A DNA stretch of 64,000 nt from Pythium myriotylum (lineage: Eukaryota > Oomycota > Peronosporomycetes > Pythiales > Pythiaceae). A program made the translations under genes and the position numbers. Shown piece after piece: positions 55,375-64,000 of this stretch. The notes beneath the pieces were generated by a model. It made no database searches and was not told the origin of the DNA. It saw nothing but the letters and a program-made list of their open reading frames with translations. Numbering within the stretch: the first letter of the stretch is position 1; each line of letters starts with the position of its first letter. The DNA lies in NCBI GenBank assembly GCA_023091665.1, contig JALJCQ010000015.1:248001-312000 (forward strand). Direction: 5' to 3'.

Positions 55375-58300
55375 CCATCCGCGTATCGAAACGATTCTGT
55401 GACTGCAACCACAGACATATCGTGATGTATGAGTCTACAGAGCAAACGACAGGGTACTGGTGCATGAGGAAAGGATCGACTGGGGTGAAAAAAGACTCGA
55501 CGGTGTCTGGTGAGCAGACCTTGTTCCACTAAATAGCTGTCACAGACAAGGCAGCTAACGAATGTGGCAAATAGCAAGTAATTGTATTCGCTAGGCTGGC
55601 TCATACGGAATAAATATGAAGGATTCTTGTCGCAAATTTCGGGAGCAAGGAAGAGCGAATCGTTCTTTTTTTCCAGTTGCAGGTAATGTGTTTTGGAGTA
55701 GTCTTCTCGGACGATGGCCTAACTGCTGAAATTGAATGTCAAGTAGGTACGGTACGCGTGCCAAGGTACAAAGCATAAACAGGCAATTGCCTTTGCATCA
55801 TGTCACCTATTATCCGCCTGGTGACCAGTAATTGCTTTCAAGATCAGGAAAAATCAATCAAACGGACAAACAAGCCGATCCACATTGCCTATTCTATTCA
55901 TTCGCAACTTCGCGCGTCTTGTAACTTTGATTCAGACGTACCCTAAACTCAACTTCCAGCTATCAGGAATCACTAATGTCTACTCTACTTGCTCACACGA
56001 CACTGCCTTAATCAGCCGCAATAGTCTGGTTACAACATTCGAGATGCAGGGCCCAGAGTCTGAGGTTGAGTGCAAGGTTCTCAAGATCTTATGTGTGAAT
56101 CCAATCTTGGCACAAGGTCGCGATTTCACTATACACTGCAGAGTATTCGATGTTCCATATCGTGGCAATGGTTTCTTTTGCCGTCGTATGATGCCGAGAT
56201 TGACTTCAACTTTTGCCAACGGAATGGCTGAACCTCGATTTACACTTCGGCTCACATTCGTTTTCTACTTGGGTAGCAGTCTGATCACCATCTTTCTTTC
56301 CGTCACTAAATCACGGGCTCCTAACAATCGGGATGCCCACTCGAACTGCAAGTCGCCGCTGATTCAGGAATCCTTCCTACGTATCAAAATTAACCAGCTT
56401 CTTCCTCGACGCCAGCTCACGAGAAGTATAGCTTCTTGATCGGTAGAATGAGCAGGACTTCAAAGATGCCTCTTCTACGTCTTGAGTATTGTGGATTTGG
56501 TGATCTCCTGCATATGTGTAAGAAAAGAAAACAAATTGCTCCTCGAATGAATGACCTGAAGCGACGAGCCTGTCAAGGATTGTGCTACGCATAAAAATAC
56601 ACGATTCAAAGCTGATACACACGACACTTTACCATGTTGGTTCTGCATGATTGGCCCGCCAATGGCATGCAATGGGGTCGCCAAGGCATTGTTTGAAGGA
56701 CAAAGCACATAGTTGGGAGATTTCCTGAGGCATTTGGTGAGTTGACATCTTCGAACAGCAAGAGCAGGAAGACTTTCGGGTTTTCGCAGAAGTAGGGATA
56801 TTAGGAGACATTCTGACAGAATCAGGTGCCTGGATGCGAGGTTGGGAAGTTGCATGTTCTTTGTGTCTTCGTGTCGTTCGGTGGGAGATTGAGCAATGTC
56901 CGAGCACATGTAAACCGGGCAAAATGCCGAACGCATAAAGGCGAATGTGCTCGCTTGAAGCCTAAATTTTCGCCTCCAACTTAAACAATGGTTGCGAACC
57001 CGTGTGCTCACAATTCGACATTCGCCAATCATTACCAGCGATTCACAGTAGAATCGCAGCACCTCAGCAGCTCCTGTAAGTACGACATCGTTTTCGCGGC
57101 GGTTTTGGAACATCCCGAACTCGGAAGAAACAACAAGAAAGCAAACCAAGCAGGTAAGCAACACTCTCACATATATCAACAGCCGCCGACACAACAACTC
57201 GTCACTCGGAAGTTGCAGACGATGACGATTAGAAAGATTAGAAAGGTGTCACGGAATGCGAATTTTTCTGTTGGTGGATAAAGCTACTCAACTCCCTCTA
57301 CGTATCAAACACTTCAGCTGGTTCGGTGGACTTGCCTGACGTTCAAGAATGTCACGACCATGGAGAGCCGACTCAAAGTTGATTCCTCCCTCAAATGCGA
57401 ATGCAATCAAACTGCGAGTCTACGCCAGCAGAAGTATGACCAGCCGTTGGATCCACAATCATAGCTGAAAAGTTTGGAGGCGCAAGATACGCTAATCGTG
57501 GTCTCGTGTATCGGTCTCACCAGTTGATGCGAAAGAAATAACCCCTCGTTCTGTCGCCTCACAACACAGGCTTCTGACGAAGACTGCCGGAGCGGTTCGC
57601 TCGTTCGGACGGTTGTTCCTGTTTTGGACTCGTTGACCAAGCCTCGACGACACTCCATCAATCTTTCATTCCCTACCAGCGGCGCAAATCAACCACTACT
57701 CCTCTTCGGAGCGCGACTACGATTGGGAAAGAACACTCATTCAGCAATCATCTCGTGCAGTCTAAGCCACGTTTACATGTGCTGGTCAACGAAATGAAGG
57801 CAATGAGTCTGCCCAATGATTTCACATCCACATTCAAGTGCAAGTAGTTCAGTTCAAGTGTTCGGGGCTCCAACTGCGAGCAGGTGATCTTTATCGATCG
57901 ATGAGGCGCAAATCACATGTGCAGATGAGTATGTGCGGTTGGGTTTGTCAAAGAACTTGTGCGAACGGCGATACGAAGACCCAGAGCTATGCTGTGACAT
58001 CTCGAAACGTTTTGAAACTGGAGAAGTATCCTGGGAGTCTTACTGGAAGTTCTAGGTATGTGCTTATGGAGTTCTGTCAGAATAAGGACGTTCAGCATCA
58101 GAAGCTTGGCTTTCTGCACAAGTACTCTGCGGGTTCGTTTACCAACGCGCGGATTTCTGGACTCGACACCAGTGCATTTGAGCCAAACTCATCTCGGGAT
58201 TTGGCACGCTGGATATGGTGTATATTACTTTGCATTGAACCTCGCGAAACGTGTCGTAATTCTGGAGTCTGTGCATTTCGAAGTCACAACTAGATGAACT

Positions 58301-58797
58301 TCCACTACAGTAATGTTGTCCTCGATGAACGACACTGCGTCTCTAGCGTGCGGTAGGTGTGGAGCCCCTCTCCATCATGAGCTTCGCTGAGTGTTATTGA
58401 GGATCCTCAAAACGAGCAAGCACCTGTCTGGCCAGGGACCTAGCGGCATCAGTGGGCGCTGTTGGGTCATACGCGCAACTGTTGAACGTCAAGTTGGTCT
58501 GCTACTCTGCAGGTTTGCTTCAAAGGTGACATTGTCGTATCGAGGGGTGTGGTGAGTCCGATATAGATAGATATCCAGCGGCGATAGATGGATGAGTACG
58601 CTGTCCTCAATCTCAAACGTGACTTTCAACCCTAGGACATAGAGGAGAACACAACGCTTTGATGGAGCCAGCATACAGATATTCAATCTCTGGTGGTCGT
58701 GCCTGCCTTATCTACTAGACATAGAGGTAGGTAGATGGCATCTAATACACATTGTGAAACGAACAGGGCTGGGCACTTTCACGTAGATACAGATTAC
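55375..58797. other. Long region without a secure gene
   Basis: Frames at 56044-56439 (+), 56475-57197 (-), 56988-57281 (+) and 57838-58293 (+) have partial coding character but no start, splice or domain support. Some may be decaying genes. Confidence 0.35.
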
Positions 58798-58832
58798 AGC
58801 TGATGGGGTGTTGATACAACGCCCCATCAGCT
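58798..58832. repeat. Short hairpin
   Basis: AGCTGATGGGGTGTTG and CAACGCCCCATCAGCT pair at 15 of 16 positions around an ATA loop. Confidence 0.8.
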
Positions 58833-59079
58833 ACAACACTGATGTACCAATGAGTTCGAACAACATCGATAGACGATACCTGGCATGCCAGTTGCGCAAG
58901 TTTGCAGCTTCAAGGATTCGCTTGCAGCTATACATTGCTCACCTGCGAATGGTTGGGTTCACACAGAACCCGGCAATCTTTTTATATGTACTCCACACAA
59001 ATGAGACCACTGATCGTCTGGAGAGACTTTCAATCAGCCGGTCACATTTCTCGATTGTCTCGCCAAGACATTGGCAGCG

Positions 59080-59734
59080 ATGGTCTTCTTCCGCCGTCTA
59101 CGGCTCCGGTGGCGTACTCGTCGAATGCAGCAAAAGCTCGGCAGCTCAGAATCCATTCATCTAAAGCAAGTCGTGCCGACGCGGGGGTATGCGGAGCCCC
59201 TACCAACGCATGCAGCGTACGTGTCAGCTACAAAAACTGGTCGAAAGAGAAAGCATGGCACTGTAACCAGCACGCCCCTACCAGTCGCCACGGTCTCATT
59301 CATCGACGAGTTTAATCACCTTCAGGAACAGCGTTTCGATGACGACATGCGAGTACTGCGAGATCTCCAGCATTCCTTGCATCAGATGTCGTGTTGATCG
59401 AATTGTCGAATTGTTTCGACATATTCAAATTGCATCAGTTGAAAACGAACGTGAGCTGGACAAGTGGATTTGCAACCAGAAGAAGATCCAAGTTGAACTA
59501 AGAATTGTCTGCGATTGGGTCGCTAGTTGCGCCCGTCTCCACGGCCTCGAAGACAAACACGACCAAAAGCATCACGCGGTGGGGTATCCAGAATGCCCCC
59601 ATTACGTGGCTGCATCGCTTTCATACCCGGAGGTCTGGCTCAAAGTGCTCATTATGATGTTCCTCGGTGGAGCTTTTGGCCTCGCGCTTTTTTCAGCTGC
59701 ACTGGCGACGTACGACAGGGCCGCCAGCCCCTGA
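59080..59734 (+). pseudogene. Frameshifted coiled-coil, tail-anchored protein candidate
   Basis: An ATG at 59080 opens a frame with a basic start (FFRRLRLRWRTRR) and ends DLQHSLHQMSC at a stop near 59397. One base further on the neighbouring frame continues VDRIVELFRHIQIASVE, then ELDKWICNQKK and a C-terminal hydrophobic helix (LIMMFLGGAFGLALFSAAL) before a short tail. A single extra base near 59390 would explain the split, either a real mutation or an assembly error. The join lies inside a helix-forming, leucine/isoleucine-spaced stretch. A tail-anchored membrane protein is inferred. No family is recognised. Confidence 0.35.
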
Positions 59735-59825
59735 GAAAGGCACGCTATTCGTATCGAGCACCATCTACATGTGCTCTGCAATTTTTACGACGCGCGTCCA
59801 CTACACATCAACACATTTGGACGTC

Positions 59826-60527
59826 TTATTGAACAAAATTGATCACAATAACAGCGGCGAGGGTGCCAGCCAGCGGTAGAGACGTCAGCAGCTTGGCGCC
59901 ATTATTGGTCTTCGCCACCGTCTTGACAGGAGTCGGCGCCGGCGCAACCGTTTGGATGCTCGTGTCATCCTGTGAGGCGCTTGAGGCCTTGGGCTGCTCG
60001 ATGACCGATGCAGACGAGCCGCTGCCACTGCCTGCGTCGTGATCCATGGAGCCCGAGCTGCTGCCGTGGCTCGAGCTCGCGCTGGACGACGATGACGATT
60101 TCTTCTTGCCAAACAAGCTCTTCCACACCGTTCCAAACACGCCGTCAAAGTTGTCGTCGTTGTTGTCGTCCTTTCCAAACAAAAGCGTGTGGACGCCGTC
60201 GCCGACCTTGGCGAGCCAGTCCTTGGCGTCTTGGGCCAGCGACTGCGTGTCCAGCTTGAGCTTGTGCAGGATATCGGCGAGCTTGCTGTCGGTCTTGGCG
60301 TCCTCGTTGAGCTGCTTGAGCTTGTCCTGGACTTGCTGCTCGGTCATGTTGGCCGCGTCATTGCCCAAGTACTTTTTCAACGCTTCCGCGGCGGCGGCCG
60401 TGTCGCCCGACGACGACGACTCGCTCGGCGCGAGTGCGCGCGTCACAGATTCTGCCGCGACGGCTCCGGACGGCGAGACGCTCAGCGCGGTCGCCGCGAG
60501 CAGAGAGAGCACGGGCAGCAGGCGCAT
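59826..60527 (-). CDS. Secreted, probably GPI-anchored protein
   Basis: 233 aa, single exon. A clear signal peptide (about residues 1-24, MRLLPVLSLLAATALS...VAA) is followed by an acidic helical domain (about 45-130, with ALKKYLGNDAANMTEQQ), a serine-rich segment (SSSSSSASSSHGSSSGS), a Pro/Thr-rich stretch and a C-terminal hydrophobic run (LPLAGTLAAVIVINFV) without a charged tail, typical of a GPI attachment signal. No RxLR or LxLFLAK motif, so it is not of those effector classes. Most likely a cell-surface or wall protein. Divergent from the similar gene at 61012, 484 bp apart. Confidence 0.75.
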   Translation of the reverse strand: MRLLPVLSLLAATALSVSPSGAVAAESVTRALAPSESSSSGDTAAAAEALKKYLGNDAANMTEQQVQDKLKQLNEDAKTDSKLADILHKLKLDTQSLAQDAKDWLAKVGDGVHTLLFGKDDNNDDNFDGVFGTVWKSLFGKKKSSSSSSASSSHGSSSGSMDHDAGSGSGSSASVIEQPKASSASQDDTSIQTVAPAPTPVKTVAKTNNGAKLLTSLPLAGTLAAVIVINFVQ

Positions 60528-61011
60528 GGCGGCGGGTTTCTCGTCAATGGATTTTCCGAATTTTTTAGGGCACGGAGAGTCAGCGAGAGCTCCTGACTGG
60601 ACTCAAACGTTTCCACCACGCGGCCTTTCTCATACTAAACCAATACCTAGATCTGTTTTACACAGCAGCGGTGAGGGAAATGTACTTGTTTAGCATGGAA
60701 GTGCGCGAGGGCTGATGACAAGACGCACCCACCCGTATCACATCCCTCGCAAATCTAATCCTCGCCTGGTCCACCGGGTCACTCGTCGACGGTTTGCTGG
60801 CTTCCACAGTCTCCAATAATCCATACTATGAACACTTTCGTAATTACGCGAAAACGGTTGTGGCCGCGCTCCCCTTTCGAAATCTCTCGCCCAAGAATCC
60901 GCCTTGGGTTCATTCGCTCGCCCACGCTCTCTCGCTCGAGGCGTCCCTCCACTCGACGACTCGCCCACGCGCCAGACCTCCTTCCTCTCCTTCCTCTCCT
61001 CCTCGGTCGCC
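60528..61011. other. Divergent promoter region of two surface-protein genes
   Basis: 484 bp without a gene between two divergent starts. TTCATTCGCTCG at 60913 resembles part of an initiator about 100 bases before the plus-strand ATG. Confidence 0.45.
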
Positions 61012-61482
61012 ATGAACCTCCGCAAGTTCCTCCTGCTCGCGGCGCTCGCCTGCGTCGCCGTCGGCGCCTCGTCCGCGGCCGACGCGGCCGGCTCGGCCTC
61101 GAGCAACGCGACCGACGCCGGCGAGATCACGGTCACCAAGGAGCAGCTCGACGCGCTCATCGCCGAGCTCAAGGCCGAGCTCGTCAACGACCCGGACCTC
61201 GCGGCCGTCTTCGACTCGGTCGACCTCGACGCGCTGCTCAAGCTCACGCCGGAGGAGGCTCGCAAGGTGCTGAACGAAAAGATCTTCGAGGTCACGAACG
61301 CGCCCTCGACAAACAGCTCGTCCAGCGGAACGGGCAGCTCGCCGACGCCGAGCGACAGCGTCGGCTCGAACGGCCCGTCGCCGACCGTGCCGGCGCCGGC
61401 GCCGAACAGTGGCTCCAGCTCGCTATCTCTCGCCACGGCGTCGGCGGTCGCCGCCGTTGTCGTCACAGTCTACGCGGTGTAA
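61012..61482 (+). CDS. Small secreted, probably GPI-anchored protein
   Basis: 156 aa, single exon. A signal peptide at about residues 1-23 (MNLRKFLLLAALACVAVGA) is followed by a short acidic helical domain (TKEQLDALIAELKAELVND, VDLDALLKLTPEEARKVL), a Ser/Thr/Pro-rich linker (about 100-135) and a hydrophobic C-terminus (SLATASAVAAVVVTVYAV) that fits a GPI signal. The overall plan matches the divergent neighbour at 59826-60527, although the sequences differ. The end of this gene and its 3' flank are duplicated at 63369-63461. Function at the cell surface or wall is inferred. Confidence 0.75.
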   Translation: MNLRKFLLLAALACVAVGASSAADAAGSASSNATDAGEITVTKEQLDALIAELKAELVNDPDLAAVFDSVDLDALLKLTPEEARKVLNEKIFEVTNAPSTNSSSSGTGSSPTPSDSVGSNGPSPTVPAPAPNSGSSSLSLATASAVAAVVVTVYAV

Positions 61483-62212
61483 TCGCACTCTCTCTCGAGA
61501 CAATCATGCAGTCGAACGTAACGTGGCTTTCTTCAATATATTAATCCGCCATAGTCGTCTATATTTTGGGTTTTGGATGAGATGGACACATCCAACCAAG
61601 GTTTTTGGCGGTCGTGGAAGTCTCACTTACCACCAATTGTGATGTGTTTCTGGCAAAGCCCATTGCTCGCCCGCCTCGCAGTCGGGTGAACTACGTAGTT
61701 TCGAAGCTAAGGAATGATTCATGCCGGTCTGCCTTTGACAAATAGTTTTTTGTTTAGAATCAAGGCCAAACATGCGCCAACGTAGCTGTTTGTCACTGAA
61801 CACGACGCAATTGAGATCGATTGGTCGCAACAAGCGTGTCCTCATGACCAGGCACAACAACTCTATTACAAGAGTGCGACTGCGAGAAAGGTGGTTTGAT
61901 GAGTAGGCGTGCATGAAAGAACGGGTGCGTGGTAGTAAATCGTGCATTCATCCATCAATTCTATGTCTTCGAGGCTTGAGACTAAATGAATGTTCCGCAA
62001 AAATTGGTTACGAAGACAATACGAGGGCTCCTTGTTTGTCCTCTGGCAGACTCCCCCGCGACGATTCTCATACGTTTGCGGCCGCGCAAGGACTTGACTT
62101 CAAGGTGATCAAGAAATGGACCTTATATAGCCAAGAAATACTTCCCTGTTTGCTAGTGTAAACGATTATGGAGCCGGCAGCTAGGTGCCTCCTCGAGCCA
62201 TGTCTGGCGAGT
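61483..62212. other. Intergenic, nothing recognised
   Basis: 3' flank of the surface-protein gene. No gene or RNA seen. Confidence 0.45.
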
Positions 62213-62509
62213 TCAGCCGTGTGGGGGCCCAGAACGCTGGTAGGAGTGTCCATGGTGGTGTCGTCGATGCGTAGGTGATATTGCCACTCTGTGATCCAAA
62301 GCGTACCGCCTCAAGGAGGCGTAGAGTCGCAACGACTGGGCGTTCCGCGGTAGCCTGTAGCGCTGGAGCTGGCTGAGGATAAGCGCACTGTCTTCGACCA
62401 CGTTTACGTACCAGCGATTGGTTTGAGTCGCTCGTAACCCTGCCAGTAGCCCGTGCGCGGTTGTACAGTGCAAGAAGAGATCTGGTTGCGCGACTGCCGA
62501 TGATCTCAC
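62213..62509 (-). pseudogene. RNase H-like middle fragment
   Basis: The minus strand reads HGLLAGLRATQTNRWYVNVV, then DSALILSQLQRYRLPR and LYASLRRYAL, matching the centre of the 9.3-kb copy in one frame. The N-terminal strand and the ALNxAMDT helix are missing. Confidence 0.5.
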
Positions 62510-62567
62510 AGTCGACAGAGGATCAATGTGGTATCTCGAATAACATCAAGTGGGGCCAGCGGAAGTG

Positions 62568-62690
62568 ATGTGGCGGCTTGCACTCCGATTTCGAGGCCTT
62601 GATAATCCAGGAGTCGTCGGGAGCGTTAGTGTGATCCTCGCGCGTCCGGCAAGCTCCAACTGGGACTTGGATTGGTGGACATCATATTGA
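62568..62690 (+). pseudogene. RNase H-like N-terminal fragment
   Basis: The frame reads LRFRGLDNPGVVGSVSVI, which follows the N-terminal strand pattern of the family (LxFDGGxxGNPGPGGSG), then stops. Divergent from the middle fragment just upstream, the same geometry as the pairs at 9-10 kb. Confidence 0.4.
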
Positions 62691-63368
62691 TTGGAAGGCC
62701 TCGGAAGGCTTGCACACGGGGCCAAGACAAGAGAATGGGGGCTATGGCTATGGATCTGACCAGTCTCGTCGTTGGTAGAGCCTGTCCCATGCCGAGATCC
62801 TCTTGCCCTTATTTTTGGCCAGTTGAAGATGTTGGCTGGAAGAGGAACCCGATGGAAGTTGCTTTAGGGCATCGTGGATGATTGGGTCTTTGACTCGCAT
62901 GTGTGTGCCGCGAGCGCGTTTATCTTGAAAGATGCTTGACCGAGGCCTTCAGCAGTTGGTGTGTATCACGGATACCGCTCGACCCGAGCCAGGGATGGCT
63001 CAGCTCCGTTATACCGGGCGTTTCGATCTCGAGAACTGCTGGGTGGTTGGAGATGAGAACACACTCGGCGCTAGAATGAAATTGCCTACGCAGAGTATAT
63101 TGCATGATGTTGCTCATGAGCCCTTGCTTGGACACACCAGAAGTGTTGAAGTCCAGCACTGTACGATTACTATCGAATCAAACCATATTTTGCTCGGGTT
63201 CTATTAACTCCAGATCTGTCCTGCACGATGTTGCACGTCAGCCTTGGTGCGACTCAAACTCGGCCGCACGGCGGTGTCCGAACGCATACTTTGTCAGTCT
63301 GTTCGTATTTCGTTCCCTCTCTTCGCTTGATCAACGAAGCATTCCTTCTCGTAGCTATCAAAGTAGTG
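62691..63368. other. Intergenic, nothing recognised
   Basis: No supported gene. Confidence 0.4.
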
Positions 63369-63461
63369 ATGTCGGCGGTCGCGGCCGTTGCCGTAACAGT
63401 CTACGCCGTGTAATTGCACTCTCAAGACAATGCAGCCGAACGTTGCGTGGCTTTCATCATC
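63369..63461 (+). pseudogene. Duplicated 3' end of the surface-protein gene
   Basis: About 90 bases match the last codons and 3' flank of the gene at 61012-61482. Both encode SAVAAV-x-VTVYAV and a stop, then share CACTCTC, GACAAT, ATGCAGYCGAACGT and GTGGCTTTC. No matching signal peptide or body lies upstream, so it is a partial copy without function. Confidence 0.65.
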
Positions 63462-63576
63462 ATCATCAAAGATGAAGAAACCCAACCTAATGGCAATGAG
63501 ACGATAAAAGTCGAGGGCTTGACTCCGGCATTTTGCAACGTTTTAGGTCGAGAACGACGCGATGAATTGTCTATTT

Positions 63577-64000
63577 TTATGATTTTTCAAAGAGTTCTAC
63601 TTCGATCTTCGAGATGATCACTTCTAATGCCTCCGATGACTCATGGTCCTCCGAAATACCAAAGAACTGTGCTCGATTCGACGGTGTCGATAAATCCAGC
63701 AAAATCACTTCATGAATAAACGGATAGCCCATAGTTGGCACCGACACCGACTTTTGCGTGTCAAACTGATCTGACAGCCTCTTGTTGTACTTCGTTGCGC
63801 ACACCACCAGCACATTGAAGCGCTTCTGCTGCATATTTCGACACTCCTGAAACATGCGGTTAAAGACATCACATTCCTTCCTCAAGTGAGCTTCACAGAA
63901 CTCGGTGGATGTAAAGATCTTCACTGCAAGACCAAGCGTCAGGATGACGTCGCCAACCTTTGTCATTAACAACGCATCGCTTGATGAAGACCTCGGAAGC
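63577..64000 (-). CDS. Partial gene running off the window, unrecognised
   Basis: The minus-strand frame is open from the window edge to a stop at 63577 (141 codons). It reads like real protein (VGDVILTLGLAVKIFT, FNRMFQECRNMQQKRFNVLV, IHEVILLDLSTPSNRAQ) and ends in an acidic helix (EALEVIISKIEVELFEKS). The 5' end lies beyond the window, so start and introns are unknown. No domain recognised. Confidence 0.5.
   Translation of the reverse strand, partial: LPRSSSSDALLMTKVGDVILTLGLAVKIFTSTEFCEAHLRKECDVFNRMFQECRNMQQKRFNVLVVCATKYNKRLSDQFDTQKSVSVPTMGYPFIHEVILLDLSTPSNRAQFFGISEDHESSEALEVIISKIEVELFEKS

Noticed and set aside
56475..57197. 240-codon minus-strand frame
   Set aside because: No ATG in good context, composition unlike neighbouring genes, and overlapping frames of equal quality on both strands.
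59826..61482. RxLR or Crinkler effectors
   Set aside because: Both secreted proteins have signal peptides but no RxLR, EER or LxLFLAK motif, and end in GPI-type hydrophobic tails.

Overview
The window looks like nuclear DNA of an oomycete, close to Phytophthora or Pythium. It carries a leucine-rich-repeat receptor kinase of the TKL type, a PH-domain TKL kinase and two tandem 'WRKY19-like' zinc-module genes. Introns are short (mostly 54-100 bp, GT-AG), coding sequence is GC-rich, and some starts are preceded by elements resembling the oomycete initiator. Core eukaryotic genes (AP-1 mu, cytosolic glutamyl-tRNA synthetase, a CDF metal transporter) confirm a nuclear chromosome. The species is inferred, not proven.

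Region 1 (1-24 kb) is an accessory cluster. Twelve intronless paralogues encode small proteins (114-191 aa). Each has one N-terminal module with invariant spacing C-x6-C-x12-H-x2-C-x2-H followed by a basic Q-R-R-W stretch. Eleven of the twelve end in a recognisable acidic/leucine motif. I do not recognise the family; the layout suggests small nuclear regulators. The cluster is broken by an array of decayed RNase H-like gene pieces (8.2-10.4 kb) and by a ten-exon LRR receptor gene (15.3-19.4 kb) whose kinase domain has lost the DFG aspartate. A further RNase H remnant near 24.4 kb holds a perfect 69-bp palindrome.

Region 2 (26-42 kb) is mostly conventional. It holds an unrecognised three-exon gene, a probable intron-containing gene of unknown role, a mitochondrial-type CDF transporter divergent from AP-1 mu, glutamyl-tRNA synthetase with an N-terminal WHEP domain, and a PH-TKL kinase.

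Region 3 (42-48 kb) is gene-poor. It has exon-like fragments that I could not assemble and another RNase H remnant with a G30 tract. Region 4 (49-55.4 kb) has two tandem, identically spliced WRKY19-like genes, each with five zinc-type units. Region 5 (55.4-64 kb) has few genes: a frameshifted tail-anchored candidate, a divergent pair of secreted, probably GPI-anchored proteins, a duplicated 3' end of one of them 1.9 kb away, two more RNase H pieces, and a gene running off the right edge.

Splice sites were placed by eye from GT-AG signals and reading-frame continuity. They are strong for the LRR gene, AP-1 mu and the WRKY19-like pair, and weaker elsewhere.
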